DNA from: an uncultured Prevotellaceae bacterium | GTDB taxonomy: Bacteria; Bacteroidota; Bacteroidia; Bacteroidales; Bacteroidaceae | Direction of reading: 5' to 3' | DNA: 63,841 nucleotides | NCBI GenBank assembly: GCA_946184125.1 | Contig: CAMHEL010000005.1 | Coordinates: 1-63,841, forward strand | In this document: positions 26,165 to 36,500 of the stretch, in pieces | Layout: each line of letters opens with the position of its first letter | Numbering within the stretch: position 1 is the stretch's first letter | Notes under the pieces: generated by a model | The model's database searches: none | The model's input: the letters and a program-made list of their open reading frames with translations, nothing else | What the model was told of the DNA's origin: nothing | Translations under genes and position numbers: made by a program

Positions 26165-27934
26165 TCACAGGTTCACCACGGGATGTATGGTCCATCCTTT
26201 CTCCGAGAAGAAGGACGCATTGTTGGTGTTGCTGTTAGCGGAATTGCCTTTCAGGTTGGGATTGGCGTTGAGAAGTCCTTGATAGATGGGGATGAACTCG
26301 TGTCCTGGCACAAAGGTGTCGTACGAGGTCTTGTATGGCTTCACAAGTTTGCCATTATCATCCTTCGGCAGGCTGTCGTAGTCAATAAGCGTTTTCACCA
26401 AGTTGGGGTCGTTGCTCAGCAGCACGGCACCATGGGCTTTGAGTTGCTGCAGACGGTCGGCGCTGTAGAAGAATCCCCAGCGGATGAGGTCGAAGCCACG
26501 TCCGAACTCACAGCCGAACTCCTTCGGCCGCTCCACATTGGCTATCTGCTCGAAAAGCTTGTCCTTGCTGCTGAAGTCCGACAGATTCAGACCGGGCAGC
26601 TGTGCACGGTTGCGAACCATGTTAATCCAGTCGATGGCCAGCTGGGTGGGGCCGTTGACCTCGTTCTCGCACTCGGCGGCACGGAGCAGCACGTCGCTGA
26701 AGCGCATCATGCGAAGGTTGATGCCGCAGTGAAGGCCGGTGACCACCGACTCGTACAGGTTGGTGCGCATGTTGGTCCACTTCGCAATGGGAAGACCACC
26801 GTTGTTGTTGTTGGTGATGACGTTCTCAATGGCGTCCATGGCCTTCTTGTAGCACACGTTGCCGTTCTCAAAGCCTTCCCAGTCGGCCTCGTAGGTGCCG
26901 ATGGTCCAGTAGAGGCGCGGGTCGAGCTTGCCCTCGGTGGTGCGCTCCTGCTTGAACAACTGGTACAGCCAGGGCGAAGCCGACAGGTCGGCCCAGCCGC
27001 CGAACGAGCCGGGGCAGAAGTTGCTCTCTATGGCATGAGCCTGGGTGGCGTTGGAACTGGTGTTCACTGGGGTCCACTCCTCGTCGGTGCCCTGAGTGCC
27101 GTTGTCCAGGAACTGCACCTCGAAGAGACTCTCGGCATTGTTCTCATACTGCGAACCCTCACGGAAGTTGTCGCCGTAGTTCTTCATCAACTCATAGTGA
27201 CCGTATGTGCCGGCTATGATGGACTTGAGCACGGTCAGTGCCTCGGCGTACTTGTGGTTCATCATCAGAGCACGGGCATAGTAACCGGCGGCAGCACCGC
27301 TGGTGGCACGGCCCTTTGCCCACTCGCCACCGGCATCACGGCTGGGAAGAAGTGTCATGGCTTCCGAGAAATCTTTCTCCACCTGGTCCATAACATCGCT
27401 GTATGTGCTGTTGGAGGCATAGAGCCCGTCGAGAGAGCCATACTGGCTGTAGTCGGTGATGAGAGGAGGATTCTGGTAGTATCCCGCCAGGTTGTAATAA
27501 CTCAGTCCGCGCAGGAACAGGGCTTGCCCCTTGACGCGCTTCATGTTTTCGTCCATCGTGGCATTGTCGTCGCCTGTGCGCGATAGAATGAAGTTGCAGA
27601 CGTTGATGGTGTAGTACCACTCACGCCACACCCACTGGGTCATCTCCTCGGTGGCGGGAGCATTCAGGTCGTCGTAAGCAAGATACCACACCTGGCTGGA
27701 GTTCCATACCTCGTCGCCGCGGCACAGGTCGTAGCCATAGCCCACGCGGGCGTACGAGCCTTCCATGCGGATGTGGTTGTAGGCGGCTATGACACACTCC
27801 TCGAGGTCAGAAGCCGTCTTGCCGAAAGTGGCTGTGGTCTGCTGGTTGGGGTTGATGAGTTCCAGCTTGTCGTCGCACGATGTCAGCGTGCCAAGGCCCA
27901 GCAAAAGGGCTAACGATATTTTATATAGTTTCAT
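26165..27934 (-). CDS. SusD/RagB-family nutrient-binding outer membrane lipoprotein
   Basis: This 589-residue surface lipoprotein forms the lid over the SusC channel and binds the glycan. The lipobox is LTSC (Cys at about 20, after LLLGLGTLTSC). SusD features include the N-terminal EECVIAAYNHIRMEG helix, GQALFLRGLSYYNLAGYYQNPPLI and late blocks LLRAAECENEVNGPTQLAIDWINMVRNR (TPR-like) and FGCEFGRGFDLIRWGFF. Length is normal. It lies 23 bases after the SusC stop and 33 bases before the binding lipoprotein. The ligand, arabinan or another pectic glycan, is inferred from the GH43 and CE8/CE12 neighbours. Confidence 0.95.
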   Translation of the reverse strand: MKLYKISLALLLGLGTLTSCDDKLELINPNQQTTATFGKTASDLEECVIAAYNHIRMEGSYARVGYGYDLCRGDEVWNSSQVWYLAYDDLNAPATEEMTQWVWREWYYTINVCNFILSRTGDDNATMDENMKRVKGQALFLRGLSYYNLAGYYQNPPLITDYSQYGSLDGLYASNSTYSDVMDQVEKDFSEAMTLLPSRDAGGEWAKGRATSGAAAGYYARALMMNHKYAEALTVLKSIIAGTYGHYELMKNYGDNFREGSQYENNAESLFEVQFLDNGTQGTDEEWTPVNTSSNATQAHAIESNFCPGSFGGWADLSASPWLYQLFKQERTTEGKLDPRLYWTIGTYEADWEGFENGNVCYKKAMDAIENVITNNNNGGLPIAKWTNMRTNLYESVVTGLHCGINLRMMRFSDVLLRAAECENEVNGPTQLAIDWINMVRNRAQLPGLNLSDFSSKDKLFEQIANVERPKEFGCEFGRGFDLIRWGFFYSADRLQQLKAHGAVLLSNDPNLVKTLIDYDSLPKDDNGKLVKPYKTSYDTFVPGHEFIPIYQGLLNANPNLKGNSANSNTNNASFFSEKGWTIHPVVNL

Positions 27935-27957
27935 AATGATATGCCTTGTTTATACGG

Positions 27958-30900
27958 TTAGAACGAGAAATTTACGCCACACATGAAGCTGCGTGCGCTT
28001 GGGTAGGAGCAGTAGTTGTAGCCGGGGGTGAAGGTGCCGGGGGCATAGTCTACGTTGTAGCCCTTATAGCCGGTGAATGTATAGAGGTTCTGTGCCGAAA
28101 TATAGATGCGTGCTCCTGTGATGTAGCCGCCAAACACTTTGTTGGGGATGTTGTAGCCCAGCTCCACGTTGGCTATCTTCCAGTAGGAGGCATTCTGAAT
28201 CTGACGGTCGCTGAAAAGGTCGTTCCATGCCAGTGTGCCACCAGGATGGGTCACTGTGGTGAACGTACGGGGTACATTCGAAAGATAGGAACCGTCGGGA
28301 GCCCAGCGGTTGGCATCGGTCATCGCAACATCCTTGTTGCCATAGCCATAGCAGCTGTTCAGGGCGTTGTAGATATGGTCGGACACATGGTAGCCTAATG
28401 CTCCGAAGGTGCTGATGCTCAAATCGAAGCCTTTGTACTCCAGGTGTGCGCTCAGGCCGAAGTTCATCTTTGGCAGACCGCTGCCCAGCACTTTCTGGTC
28501 TTCGTCGGTAATCTGACCGTCGTTGTTGACATCGCCATACCAGCAGTCACCCACCTGGGCGCCGGGCTGATAGGTCCAGTTGCCGGGCTCGACGATGTTG
28601 GGGACGTAGCTCGGGTCGGCTTTCTGCTTGGCCAACTCCAGCTCGTTGTGGGCGACACGGCCTTTCTCGTTCAGTTGGTCAAGCTGGGTCTGAGTGCGGA
28701 TGATGCCGCCGTACTGCCAGCCATAGAACTTACCGACTTCCTCGCCTACCTTGGTAATATAGGCACCGTCAATCTGGGTGTCCTTGCCGGTGCTCAGTGC
28801 TGTCACCTTGTTGCGCACTGTGCTGATGTTGGCACTGATCTGGTGCTTCAGGGCGTGGTCGTTGTTGCGGTAAGTGAGCGAGAACTCCAGACCGCTGTTC
28901 TCCATCGATGCAGCATTCATCGTCACGCTGGTGTTCTGAACACCGGCGTTCAGAGGCACAGATACATTGTAGAGCAGGTCGGTGGACTTGTTCTTGAACC
29001 ATTCTGCCGAGAACTCGATGCGGTTGTGGAACATGGCCAGGTCGATACCGACGTTCGATGTGGTCTTCTTCTCCCATGCCAGTTCTTCGTTGACGTAGGT
29101 CGATACGGCGGAACCGCTGACCTCTTGGTTGCCGAAGCTGTACTTCATGTTGTTGCGAAGCATCGTAGCCTGGTAGACGTATTCACCGATGTTCTCGTTA
29201 CCCAGCTCACCATAGCTGGCACGTATCTTGAACATGCTGAAAAGTTCGTGGCTGAAGGGGAAGAACTTCTCTTTGTCGAAGCGCCAGCCCAATGAGACGG
29301 AGGGGAAGGTGCCCCAACGGATGGACTTGGTGAGGCGGGAGCTGCCGTCGTAACGTACGATGGCCGAGAGCAGATACTTGCCGTCGTAGTCGTAAATCAG
29401 ACGTCCGATATAGGAATTCAGGGCGTGCTTGTACTCGAAGGAGTCGGCATCGCGCTTGGCGGCATTCTGAAGCTGGAGGAAATAGGGCTCCGAATAGTTC
29501 AGACCCCAGGCCGAAAGGGTGTTGGTGTTCTCCTCCTCATAGGTGATACCACCAAGGAGGTTGAGGTGATGGAGACCGAAAATGCCGTCATAGGTCAGCG
29601 TGTTCTCTATCAGCGCATCGGTGTATTTGCGGTGTGCCTTCGTCAGACGCTCGTTGTCTTTGGCCAGATAGACACGGTTGCTCTGTATCCAGGCCGAAAT
29701 CCAGGTCTTGTCGTTGGCATGCGTGGCACTGTACGACAAGTTGACCTTGTAATTCAGTTTGTGGTTCTTGCTCTCCACACCAATCATCTTCAACAGGTCC
29801 ACATCGGCCGAGGCTGTGCCTACGAAGCGGTCGACAATGGTGTTGCGAGAGAAAAGGTTGTTGGTGAGAAGTGGGTTGGTGGCGGAGATGTCGCCGTGGA
29901 TGTCATCATAATAGACACCGTAGCCATAGGCATCGTACTCCCAGTTGCTGGCTGCTCCCACTTTGTCGTCAAGGCACCAGGTCGACTCGTCGTAGGCCTT
30001 GATGGTGGGCTGCATGGTCAGCGTGCCGAGCAGCACGTTGGGAAGGTTGCCATAGAGTCCCTGAATGTACTCGTTGGCGTTTGAGATCGACATGTTGTCC
30101 TGGTTGGAGTGCGAATATACCAGCGAGGTGCGGAAGTTGATGAACTTCGTGTCCATGGTGTTGTTCACACGGGCGGTGAAGCGCTCGTAGTTAGGACCGG
30201 CGCCCTCCATCGTTCCAGTCTGCTTGAAGTAGTCGAGGCCGACGTTATAGGTGTTGTTGGCACCACCGCCGCTCAAGTTCACATTGTGGTTCTGGCGATA
30301 GCCGGTCTTGAACACCTCTTTGAACCAGTCGGTGTCGGTGTTGTCCATGAAATGATAAAGACCGTCGCTGCCCTTCGTGTAGCCGCCGGGGGCTGCCACG
30401 CCAGTGTTCTCGCTCGACAGGCCAAGATACTGGCTGTACTGAGAGGCGTTCATCACATCGTAAACTCCGCCGTCAATCTTGTCCATGCCCAGGTAGCCTT
30501 TGTAGTCCACCTTCAGCGGCTGCTCTTTCTTTCCACCCTTGGTGGTGATGATAATCACACCGTTTGCGGCACGTGAACCATAGATGGCGCCTGCAGATGC
30601 GTCTTTCAACACTTGGATGGTCTCAATGTCGTTGGGCGAGAAGTCGCGGATGGTGGTTCCCATGGGCACACCGTCGATGACGTAGAGTGGTGCGGTGCTG
30701 CCGAAAGAGCCAAGACCACGGATGCGAACCGATGGGTCGGCGCCTGGCTGGCCGTCAGAAGTAATCTGGACACCGGCGACCTTGCCCTCAAGCATGGTCG
30801 AGATGTTTGAATTGGATACTCGCTTCAGCTCGTCGGCATTCACTATCGAGACTGAGCCGGTAAGGTCGGCTTTCTTCTGGGTGCCGTAGCCCACAACGAC

Positions 30901-31251
30901 CACTTGCTCAAGTATCTGTGAGTCGCTCACCATCTTGAGCGTTCCAAGCGAGGACTGGCCTTGAACGGGCACTTCCAGGTCTTTGAAGCCAATGTAACTG
31001 AGCACAAGAGTGGCATTGGAGGGGACGTCAATACTGAAGTTTCCGTCGAAGTCGGTCACTGTGCCCGACGATGTCCCTTTCACCTTCACGGTGGCACCGA
31101 TGAGCGGTTCACCTTCTTGGTCGACAACTACACCCGAGACCTTGATGGTCTGCTGGGTTGTTGCTGCTGCTGCCGGAAGCGAAAGGAAGGACAATGGTCC
31201 CCCTGCCATGCACAACGACAGCATTGCTGCAAAAAGAAGTTCTTTTCTCAT
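27958..31251 (-). CDS. SusC/RagA-family TonB-linked outer membrane transporter
   Basis: This 1097-residue TonB-dependent transporter imports oligosaccharides across the outer membrane together with SusD. Order: signal peptide; carboxypeptidase-like regulatory domain (VVVDQEGEPLIGATVKVKGT, about 42-115); the SusC region LEQVVVVGYGTQKKADLTGS; a plug domain with VRIRGLGSFGSTAPLYVIDG; and a long barrel with LGWRFDKEKF and ISAQNLYTFTGYKG, ending in NFSF with the terminal Phe needed for barrel insertion. It is the first gene of the operon, with a promoter box at 31309-31316. The nearest regulator is the propeller/AraC protein at 14882, about 11 kb away past the whole locus. Confidence 0.96.
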   Translation of the reverse strand: MRKELLFAAMLSLCMAGGPLSFLSLPAAAATTQQTIKVSGVVVDQEGEPLIGATVKVKGTSSGTVTDFDGNFSIDVPSNATLVLSYIGFKDLEVPVQGQSSLGTLKMVSDSQILEQVVVVGYGTQKKADLTGSVSIVNADELKRVSNSNISTMLEGKVAGVQITSDGQPGADPSVRIRGLGSFGSTAPLYVIDGVPMGTTIRDFSPNDIETIQVLKDASAGAIYGSRAANGVIIITTKGGKKEQPLKVDYKGYLGMDKIDGGVYDVMNASQYSQYLGLSSENTGVAAPGGYTKGSDGLYHFMDNTDTDWFKEVFKTGYRQNHNVNLSGGGANNTYNVGLDYFKQTGTMEGAGPNYERFTARVNNTMDTKFINFRTSLVYSHSNQDNMSISNANEYIQGLYGNLPNVLLGTLTMQPTIKAYDESTWCLDDKVGAASNWEYDAYGYGVYYDDIHGDISATNPLLTNNLFSRNTIVDRFVGTASADVDLLKMIGVESKNHKLNYKVNLSYSATHANDKTWISAWIQSNRVYLAKDNERLTKAHRKYTDALIENTLTYDGIFGLHHLNLLGGITYEEENTNTLSAWGLNYSEPYFLQLQNAAKRDADSFEYKHALNSYIGRLIYDYDGKYLLSAIVRYDGSSRLTKSIRWGTFPSVSLGWRFDKEKFFPFSHELFSMFKIRASYGELGNENIGEYVYQATMLRNNMKYSFGNQEVSGSAVSTYVNEELAWEKKTTSNVGIDLAMFHNRIEFSAEWFKNKSTDLLYNVSVPLNAGVQNTSVTMNAASMENSGLEFSLTYRNNDHALKHQISANISTVRNKVTALSTGKDTQIDGAYITKVGEEVGKFYGWQYGGIIRTQTQLDQLNEKGRVAHNELELAKQKADPSYVPNIVEPGNWTYQPGAQVGDCWYGDVNNDGQITDEDQKVLGSGLPKMNFGLSAHLEYKGFDLSISTFGALGYHVSDHIYNALNSCYGYGNKDVAMTDANRWAPDGSYLSNVPRTFTTVTHPGGTLAWNDLFSDRQIQNASYWKIANVELGYNIPNKVFGGYITGARIYISAQNLYTFTGYKGYNVDYAPGTFTPGYNYCSYPSARSFMCGVNFSF

Positions 31252-31308
31252 TTGTTAGTAATTAGTTCGTTATATAAAAGTTAGGTTGCGAATTGTCGTC
31301 TTGGGCTG

Positions 31309-31316
31309 CAAAATTA
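31309..31316 (-). promoter_or_regulatory. promoter -7 box for the susCD operon
   Basis: TAATTTTG on the minus strand, 58 bases before the susC ATG. Confidence 0.65.
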
Positions 31317-31535
31317 CGTCAAGTCTATCACATTAGCTTGAACTATTTGCTCAATATGTTGCAAAGATGTAACACTCATCGCAGAAACTATGGTTGTTTT
31401 CAAATATGTAAAATATGTAGGTTAGGTTTGTTGAATATGCGATGATGTTGCAAAACTAATGCTTTTTTTTGGAACAAACCTTATGTTTTTGATGTTTTTT
31501 CGTTTTTTTTGTCCCCCAGTTCTATACAGTCAAGT

Positions 31536-31588
31536 TCGGAGGCAGTCTTCTGTTGTCACGAGATTTATCGGTAGTAGACTGCCTCCGA
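31536..31588. terminator. long-loop hairpin downstream of the remnant
   Basis: TCGGAGGCAGTCT (31536-31548) pairs perfectly with AGACTGCCTCCGA (31576-31588) around a 27-base loop. It is the likely end of transcripts from the ldcA side. The stretch 31317-31535 beside it is A/T-rich, and I see nothing else in it. Confidence 0.6.
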
Positions 31589-31614
31589 GAAGGAGATAGG
31601 GGGAATTTAAGGTG

Positions 31615-31822
31615 TCATGTGGCCTTTATTTCTCCATATTTCACGCGATATTTCACGCGCATGATGGAGAATGACATGGGTGGAAATTCATAGTCGAACT
31701 GTTTGCCGAACTTGCTATAGATTGTGGCGCGTGGCGAAAGTCTCGTCGGCTGCGGTCATCTCTTGCCCGTCGACGTAGAGGGTGACGGCCATCGGGCTGG
31801 CAACGAGGCGGATGTCAACCAT
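31615..31822 (-). pseudogene. frameshifted remnant of an unidentified protein C-terminus
   Basis: On the minus strand an ATG at 31822 begins MVDIRLVASPMAVTLYVDGQ and runs to a TAG after about 35 residues. A second frame continues coding-like text, YSKFGKQFDYEFPPMSFSIM, to a TGA at 31615-31617. Joined by one frameshift they read as a single polypeptide end of about 70 residues, of the kind seen at the end of glycosidases or lectin-like exported proteins. I do not recognise the family. It lies just past the ldcA stop and is probably a decayed gene end. Confidence 0.4.
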
Positions 31823-31879
31823 TTGTCTGTATCTACAGTCTACACTCTCATATTCCTTTGGATTTGAGGGTGTAGGTGC

Positions 31880-32938
31880 CTAATTGTCTGCAGTGTTGAC
31901 TTTGTGCTGCTGGCCATTGATGTGGAACTCGAGGGTGGCGCCGTCGTTACGCACGTCGATGGTGACAGGGGCGCCCATTACCAATGGCAGGTTGACGTCG
32001 CCATGGCCGCCGGGGAAGCCGCAGAGCACTGGGAAGCCGTAGGGTAAGAAGTATTCGCGGAACATTTGCTCCACACTCTCGTAGGTGAACTCCTTGCCGC
32101 AGCCGGTGAACTCACCTAATACGATGCCTTTGCAGCGGTCAAGCACGCCGTTCATCTTCAGTATGTTGAGCTGGCGGTCGAGGTTGTGCATCGACTCCTC
32201 CACCTCCTCGATGAAAAGGATGAGGTCGCTGGCCTGTGTGGCGTCAGCGTTGGAGCCGAGGTTCGGTGCGAAGGTGCAGATGTTGCCGCCAACGAGTACG
32301 CCACTGGCTCGGCCAATGATGTTCGCAGGATGGGCGGGAAGTTCATAGCAGGGCACCTGACCCATCAGTAGGTCACGCATCAGCGTGGTCGTCGCATCGG
32401 TGCCGTCTTTCGCCATCAGCGAGCTCATCGTGCCATGGATGCCCATCACGCCCGAACGATTGAGAAGGCCCAGGAGGGTGGTGATATCGCTGAAACCTAC
32501 CAGCCACTTCGGCGAAAGGCTCCACTCCTGCAGCGCCAGCGAGTCGATGAGGTGGATGGTGCCGTAGCCACCACGGTTGCAGATGATGGCTTTCACTTCA
32601 GGGTGATGGAGCGCCCACCGGAGGTCGCTCACACGCTCGGCGTCCGTACCGGCATACTTGCCTGCCGACACCTTGCCTACATTGGGGCCGATAATGGGTT
32701 CTAAACCCCATGAGCGAAGCAAAGAGGCGGTCTTTGTCACATTCTCCATGGGGGTGAAGTATGCTGGGGAGATAAGTGCTACTTTGTCGCCTTTTTTCAG
32801 AAAAGAAGGCTGCACGCATTGAAGGGCAGTTCTGTGCTCTGATGGTGGCACTTGTCTTTCTGCCTGTCCATAAGTAGTTGTGCCAAAACTGATGATGAGG
32901 ATGGTGATAATCATCCTAAGATTCAAAATGTTCGTCAT
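31880..32938 (-). CDS. ldcA: LD-carboxypeptidase (peptidase family S66), exported
   Basis: This 352-residue peptidase is expected to trim the terminal D-Ala from the L,D-linked murein tetrapeptide during peptidoglycan recycling. A signal-like N-terminus (MIITILIISFGTTTYGQ) means it would act in the periplasm, although classic LdcA is cytoplasmic. The catalytic triad of S66 is visible: nucleophile Ser in LVGFSDITTLL, Glu in ILFIEEVEE and His in GFPGGHGDVNLPLVMG. ICNRGGYG is also typical. The ATG at 32938 is chosen; an upstream in-frame ATG at 32986 and one eight codons downstream are possible. The promoter may be the box at 33109-33116. No functional link to the neighbouring arabinan genes is visible. 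Confidence 0.9.
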   Translation of the reverse strand: MTNILNLRMIITILIISFGTTTYGQAERQVPPSEHRTALQCVQPSFLKKGDKVALISPAYFTPMENVTKTASLLRSWGLEPIIGPNVGKVSAGKYAGTDAERVSDLRWALHHPEVKAIICNRGGYGTIHLIDSLALQEWSLSPKWLVGFSDITTLLGLLNRSGVMGIHGTMSSLMAKDGTDATTTLMRDLLMGQVPCYELPAHPANIIGRASGVLVGGNICTFAPNLGSNADATQASDLILFIEEVEESMHNLDRQLNILKMNGVLDRCKGIVLGEFTGCGKEFTYESVEQMFREYFLPYGFPVLCGFPGGHGDVNLPLVMGAPVTIDVRNDGATLEFHINGQQHKVNTADN

Positions 32939-33108
32939 TTTGTAAGTGGTCTTTTCTTGATGTGATGGTTTATTCATTATAATCATATATAGATTGTAAG
33001 CGAAACTTTCTTGTCGTTAACTATTTGACATTTATTATGATTTAATTATCGGAAAAGTGTTAAAATATTTTATTGATGCATATGAACAATCAATGGCATC
33101 CTTGGGTG

Positions 33109-33116
33109 CAAAGATA
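33109..33116 (-). promoter_or_regulatory. promoter -7 box, probably for ldcA
   Basis: TATCTTTG on the minus strand. The leader to the ldcA ATG would be about 165 bases, which is long, so the assignment is tentative. Confidence 0.5.
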
Positions 33117-33163
33117 CTGTTTTTTTACCTTATTGGCAAGTTATTCCTTTGGGACTTTCTTTT

Positions 33164-33269
33164 TGAGGAATCCAGAAGGCCACCGTGAGGAATCCAGAAG
33201 GCCAGTTGGAGGATTCGCGAAACCACTTGAGGAATTCAGAAGGCCACTTGAGGAATTCAGAAGGCCACC
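33164..33269. repeat. 21-bp tandem repeat, five units
   Basis: The units (33164-33184, 33186-33206, 33207-33227, 33228-33248, 33249-33269) follow the consensus TGAGGAATTCAGAAGGCCAC plus one base. Unit 3 is the most diverged; units 4 and 5 differ by one base. The period is a multiple of three, but no convincing gene encloses it. Confidence 0.85.
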
Positions 33270-33293
33270 GTGGGGCGCGCCGTCAGGCCGCCC
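33265..33293. repeat. GC-rich dispersed repeat, copy 2
   Basis: This matches 13619-13647 in 27 of 29 bases and directly follows the 21-bp array. Confidence 0.75.
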
Positions 33294-33364
33294 AGAAATT
33301 ATTTCCTGAATTATTTTTTTTCTTTTTTTTCTCAAAAAACTGATAGGTATTGGAAAATAATTAT

Positions 33365-33372
33365 TAATTTTG
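33365..33372 (+). promoter_or_regulatory. promoter -7 box for giant surface protein 1
   Basis: TAATTTTG, leaving a leader of about 130 bases before the ATG at 33511. The last 16 bases before the ATG (ACTTAAACCTTTAATTG) are the same as those before giant protein 2 at 38227. Confidence 0.65.
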
Positions 33373-33510
33373 TACGCTAAATGCTAAATAGGGTATGAAC
33401 TCTGCTGTGGTTATTGCTAACTATTATGTAAAGCAGGGCTAAGCCTGTGGAAAAACCTACTGGAAACAAAATAAATACAATTCTTAAATATTAACTTAAA
33501 CCTTTAATTG

Positions 33511-36500
33511 ATGAAACGTAAATCTCTACTTTTGGCAATCCTGATGATTGTCGGGGCATGGGGGCAACTCTATGCACAAAAGGATGTTACGTCACAGTAC
33601 ATCACCAATGCCACCCTCGCTAATGGGACAAATGGCTGGACAAAGACCTTTACGAAAACCATTCAGACCAATGACCCGGCTGATGCGTTTTCCAACTCTG
33701 TCCGAGGCAACAACACCACTGGCTATGCTTCTGAGGCATACGCTGGATGGGGGAGTCTTATCCAAACTGCTTATTCCATCAAGCAGGAAATTACGCTGCC
33801 AAAGGGAAATTATACCTTGGTGAGCTATTCTTTCTTCCGTCAGGGAGAAGGCTACAACACCAACCCAGAAAAGTCGCTGGCATTCCTCAAAGCAGGAAAC
33901 AGCCAGGTGCCTCTGAAAACATTAGGAAGCATCACTGCAGCATCTTATGCCAACTCCCAAGCCGAAGGTGCTAACGTATTCGACTCTAAAATGTACCGCA
34001 ACACCATCGATTTCACTATCGATGCAGATGGCACGACCATTGAAATCGGTGTCGAAGGTACATTTGATGAAATGCGCTCATGGTGCATCGTTGGACAATT
34101 CGAACTCATCAACAATGATTTGCTTGCAACGATGGACGCTCCATTTGATGTGACTGGATACATCACCAACCCCGGATTTGAGTACCGCGACATGACGGGA
34201 TGGACCTTGGAACCCGAGGGCATTTTCGGCACACAGAGCAACAACCAACCCTTCAAAGTGGGTGGTTTCTATGCCGAGAAATGGCAAGCAAGTGGCGCTC
34301 TTCCTGAAGGGAAAATGTCGCAGACACTCACCAACTTGCCCGCCGGATTATATCAGCTGACCGCCAACCTGGGAGGCGATGGAACTTATGTCGACCTCAA
34401 CGGAAAGACTGCCAACTGGACGGCTGACGGGAACTATACCGTGAGTTATGTGCTTTCCGCCGGCGAGAACCTCACCATCAGTGCGGGTAAGACCGCAGAG
34501 GGTACTGCCAACTGGGTGCATTTCGATAACTTCAAACTCGCCTTCTGTGGCAACGTCGCTGCCGCACTGAGCGCACTTTGTGCCGAGGTGACCAAGTATC
34601 AGGACAAACTGCCCGCCGAGGCTTACAGCGCTCTCGTGGCTGCCGTCAATGCTAAGAACAAGACCTACACTGATCCCAATGAGCTTCTTGCAGCCATCGA
34701 CGCGGTCACCGCACTCTTCAACGACGCCGATGTCTTGGCCGCTGCCTATACAGCCTACAACGAAGCTCTCACTGAGGCTAAGGCCGTCAACGCCACTTCC
34801 GGACTCGAAAATATCGTCAACCGCAACTTGCTCATCGCACTTCAGACCGCCATCAACACACCGGTCAGCGAGCAGACTGCTGATGCCTACAATGCTGCTG
34901 CCGAAGCACTCAATGCTGCCGCAGCTGCTGTGAAGGCTACCGTGAATGCAATCTCATCGGGCGTCATCCCAACTGATGTCTTAGACGGATGGGCCATCTC
35001 AACCACCAACGGAGAACTTAGAGTCAACACCTGGTCCGTAGAGGGTAACACCGACGGTTCGGGCATGTTAACACCGTTCGTTCAGGACTGGGTCGGTGCT
35101 GGCACTGCACTCAGCGGAGGCAACGAGGGCGGCATGCTCTATTACACCTTCAATGGGCTTATCCCAGGCAAGCGCTATACCATCTCAGCTCTTGTACGCG
35201 TCTTCAATGAGGCCGCTACAGGCGTCACTGGTGCTTCATTCTTCGTCGGCGACGAGCTCAAGAGCATCGATGACTATGCTGCACCCTGCGCCGGTGACTT
35301 CGCCAACAAGGGCAAGTTCGCTACCTTTAGCGCTACTGGTGAGGTGGATGCCGACGGCGTGCTTAAGTTCGGTGTGTTGCTCAACAGCGATTCACCCATC
35401 AACTGGATTGCCATCAAGAATGCCACCATACAGGAGGCCAGCGGCATCCTGCCTACTGCCATCACTCTCAACCCCAAGACCCTGAAACTCGTCACGGGCG
35501 AGGCGGGCACCATCGAGGCCACTGTCGCTCCTGAAAATGCGGAGGACAAGACCCTCGTCTGGACATCCAGCAACGAAAAAGTGGCCGTCGTCAGCAATGG
35601 CATCGTCAATGCCGTGGGGCCTGGAACGGCTGTCATCACTGCTACTTCTGTCGCTAAAGAGACCGTGAAGGCTACTGCCAATGTCACCGTAACCGACGCT
35701 CCCGACATCGCCAACAAGTCGGAGTTCACCGGAGAGGGTGGATACCTCATCCGCAACGTCGCCACTGGCAAGTATCTCAATGCTGCCAACACCTGGGGCA
35801 CACAGGCTTCCATCTGCAAGCACGGTGTCATCGCACAGGTCGTCGCATCGGGTAGCGCATACAAGATTATCGACATCTGCAATGCCACATCCGGACTCGG
35901 CGACAACTGCTATGCCGACAACCCCTCACCCGCTGACCTGACCATAGCACCCGTCGCTGGTAAGCAGAAGGTCTACACCATCGCCTTTGACGGCAAGGTG
36001 CTCTCAGCACAGGCTGGCACCACCGCCCTCGCTTACCTCGACAACGCCAACAGCACTCTCGCTCAGTGGGAGTTCATCGACGAGGCCGACCGCATCGCCA
36101 ACCTCAAGGCTGCCACAGAGGCCAATCCCGCCGACGCCACATGGCTCATCATGGACCCGAACTTCAGCCGCAACAATGGCTATTACGACAATTGGACCTT
36201 AGAGGTAAGCAACCATAAGAACCATGCCGGCGACAACACCAACTTATGCGTCGAGTCATATCACTCCACTTTCAATTTGGAGCAGACCATCGACCTGCCT
36301 AATGGTACCTATCGCGTCACCGCACAGGGCTTCTACCGCAACGACAACAATACTGAAAGCGCTGACCCGGGACGACCCGTGTTCTTCGCCAACGACAAGA
36401 CCGCTGCTTTCCCAGAGCGTACTGGCACAGAGAACAGCATGAGCGACGCTTCGCTCTCCTTCCTCAAAGGCAACTACACCATCGAGCCGTTCACCGTCGA

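Noticed and set aside
26183..27586. 467-codon plus-strand frame
   Set aside because: It lies wholly antisense to the clear SusD gene and its translation has no family features; it is a composition shadow.
33073..33309. 78-codon frame over the 21-bp array (EEFRRP repeats)
   Set aside because: It is open only because the repeat period is a multiple of three; the opposite strand is open too, and no start or promoter fits.
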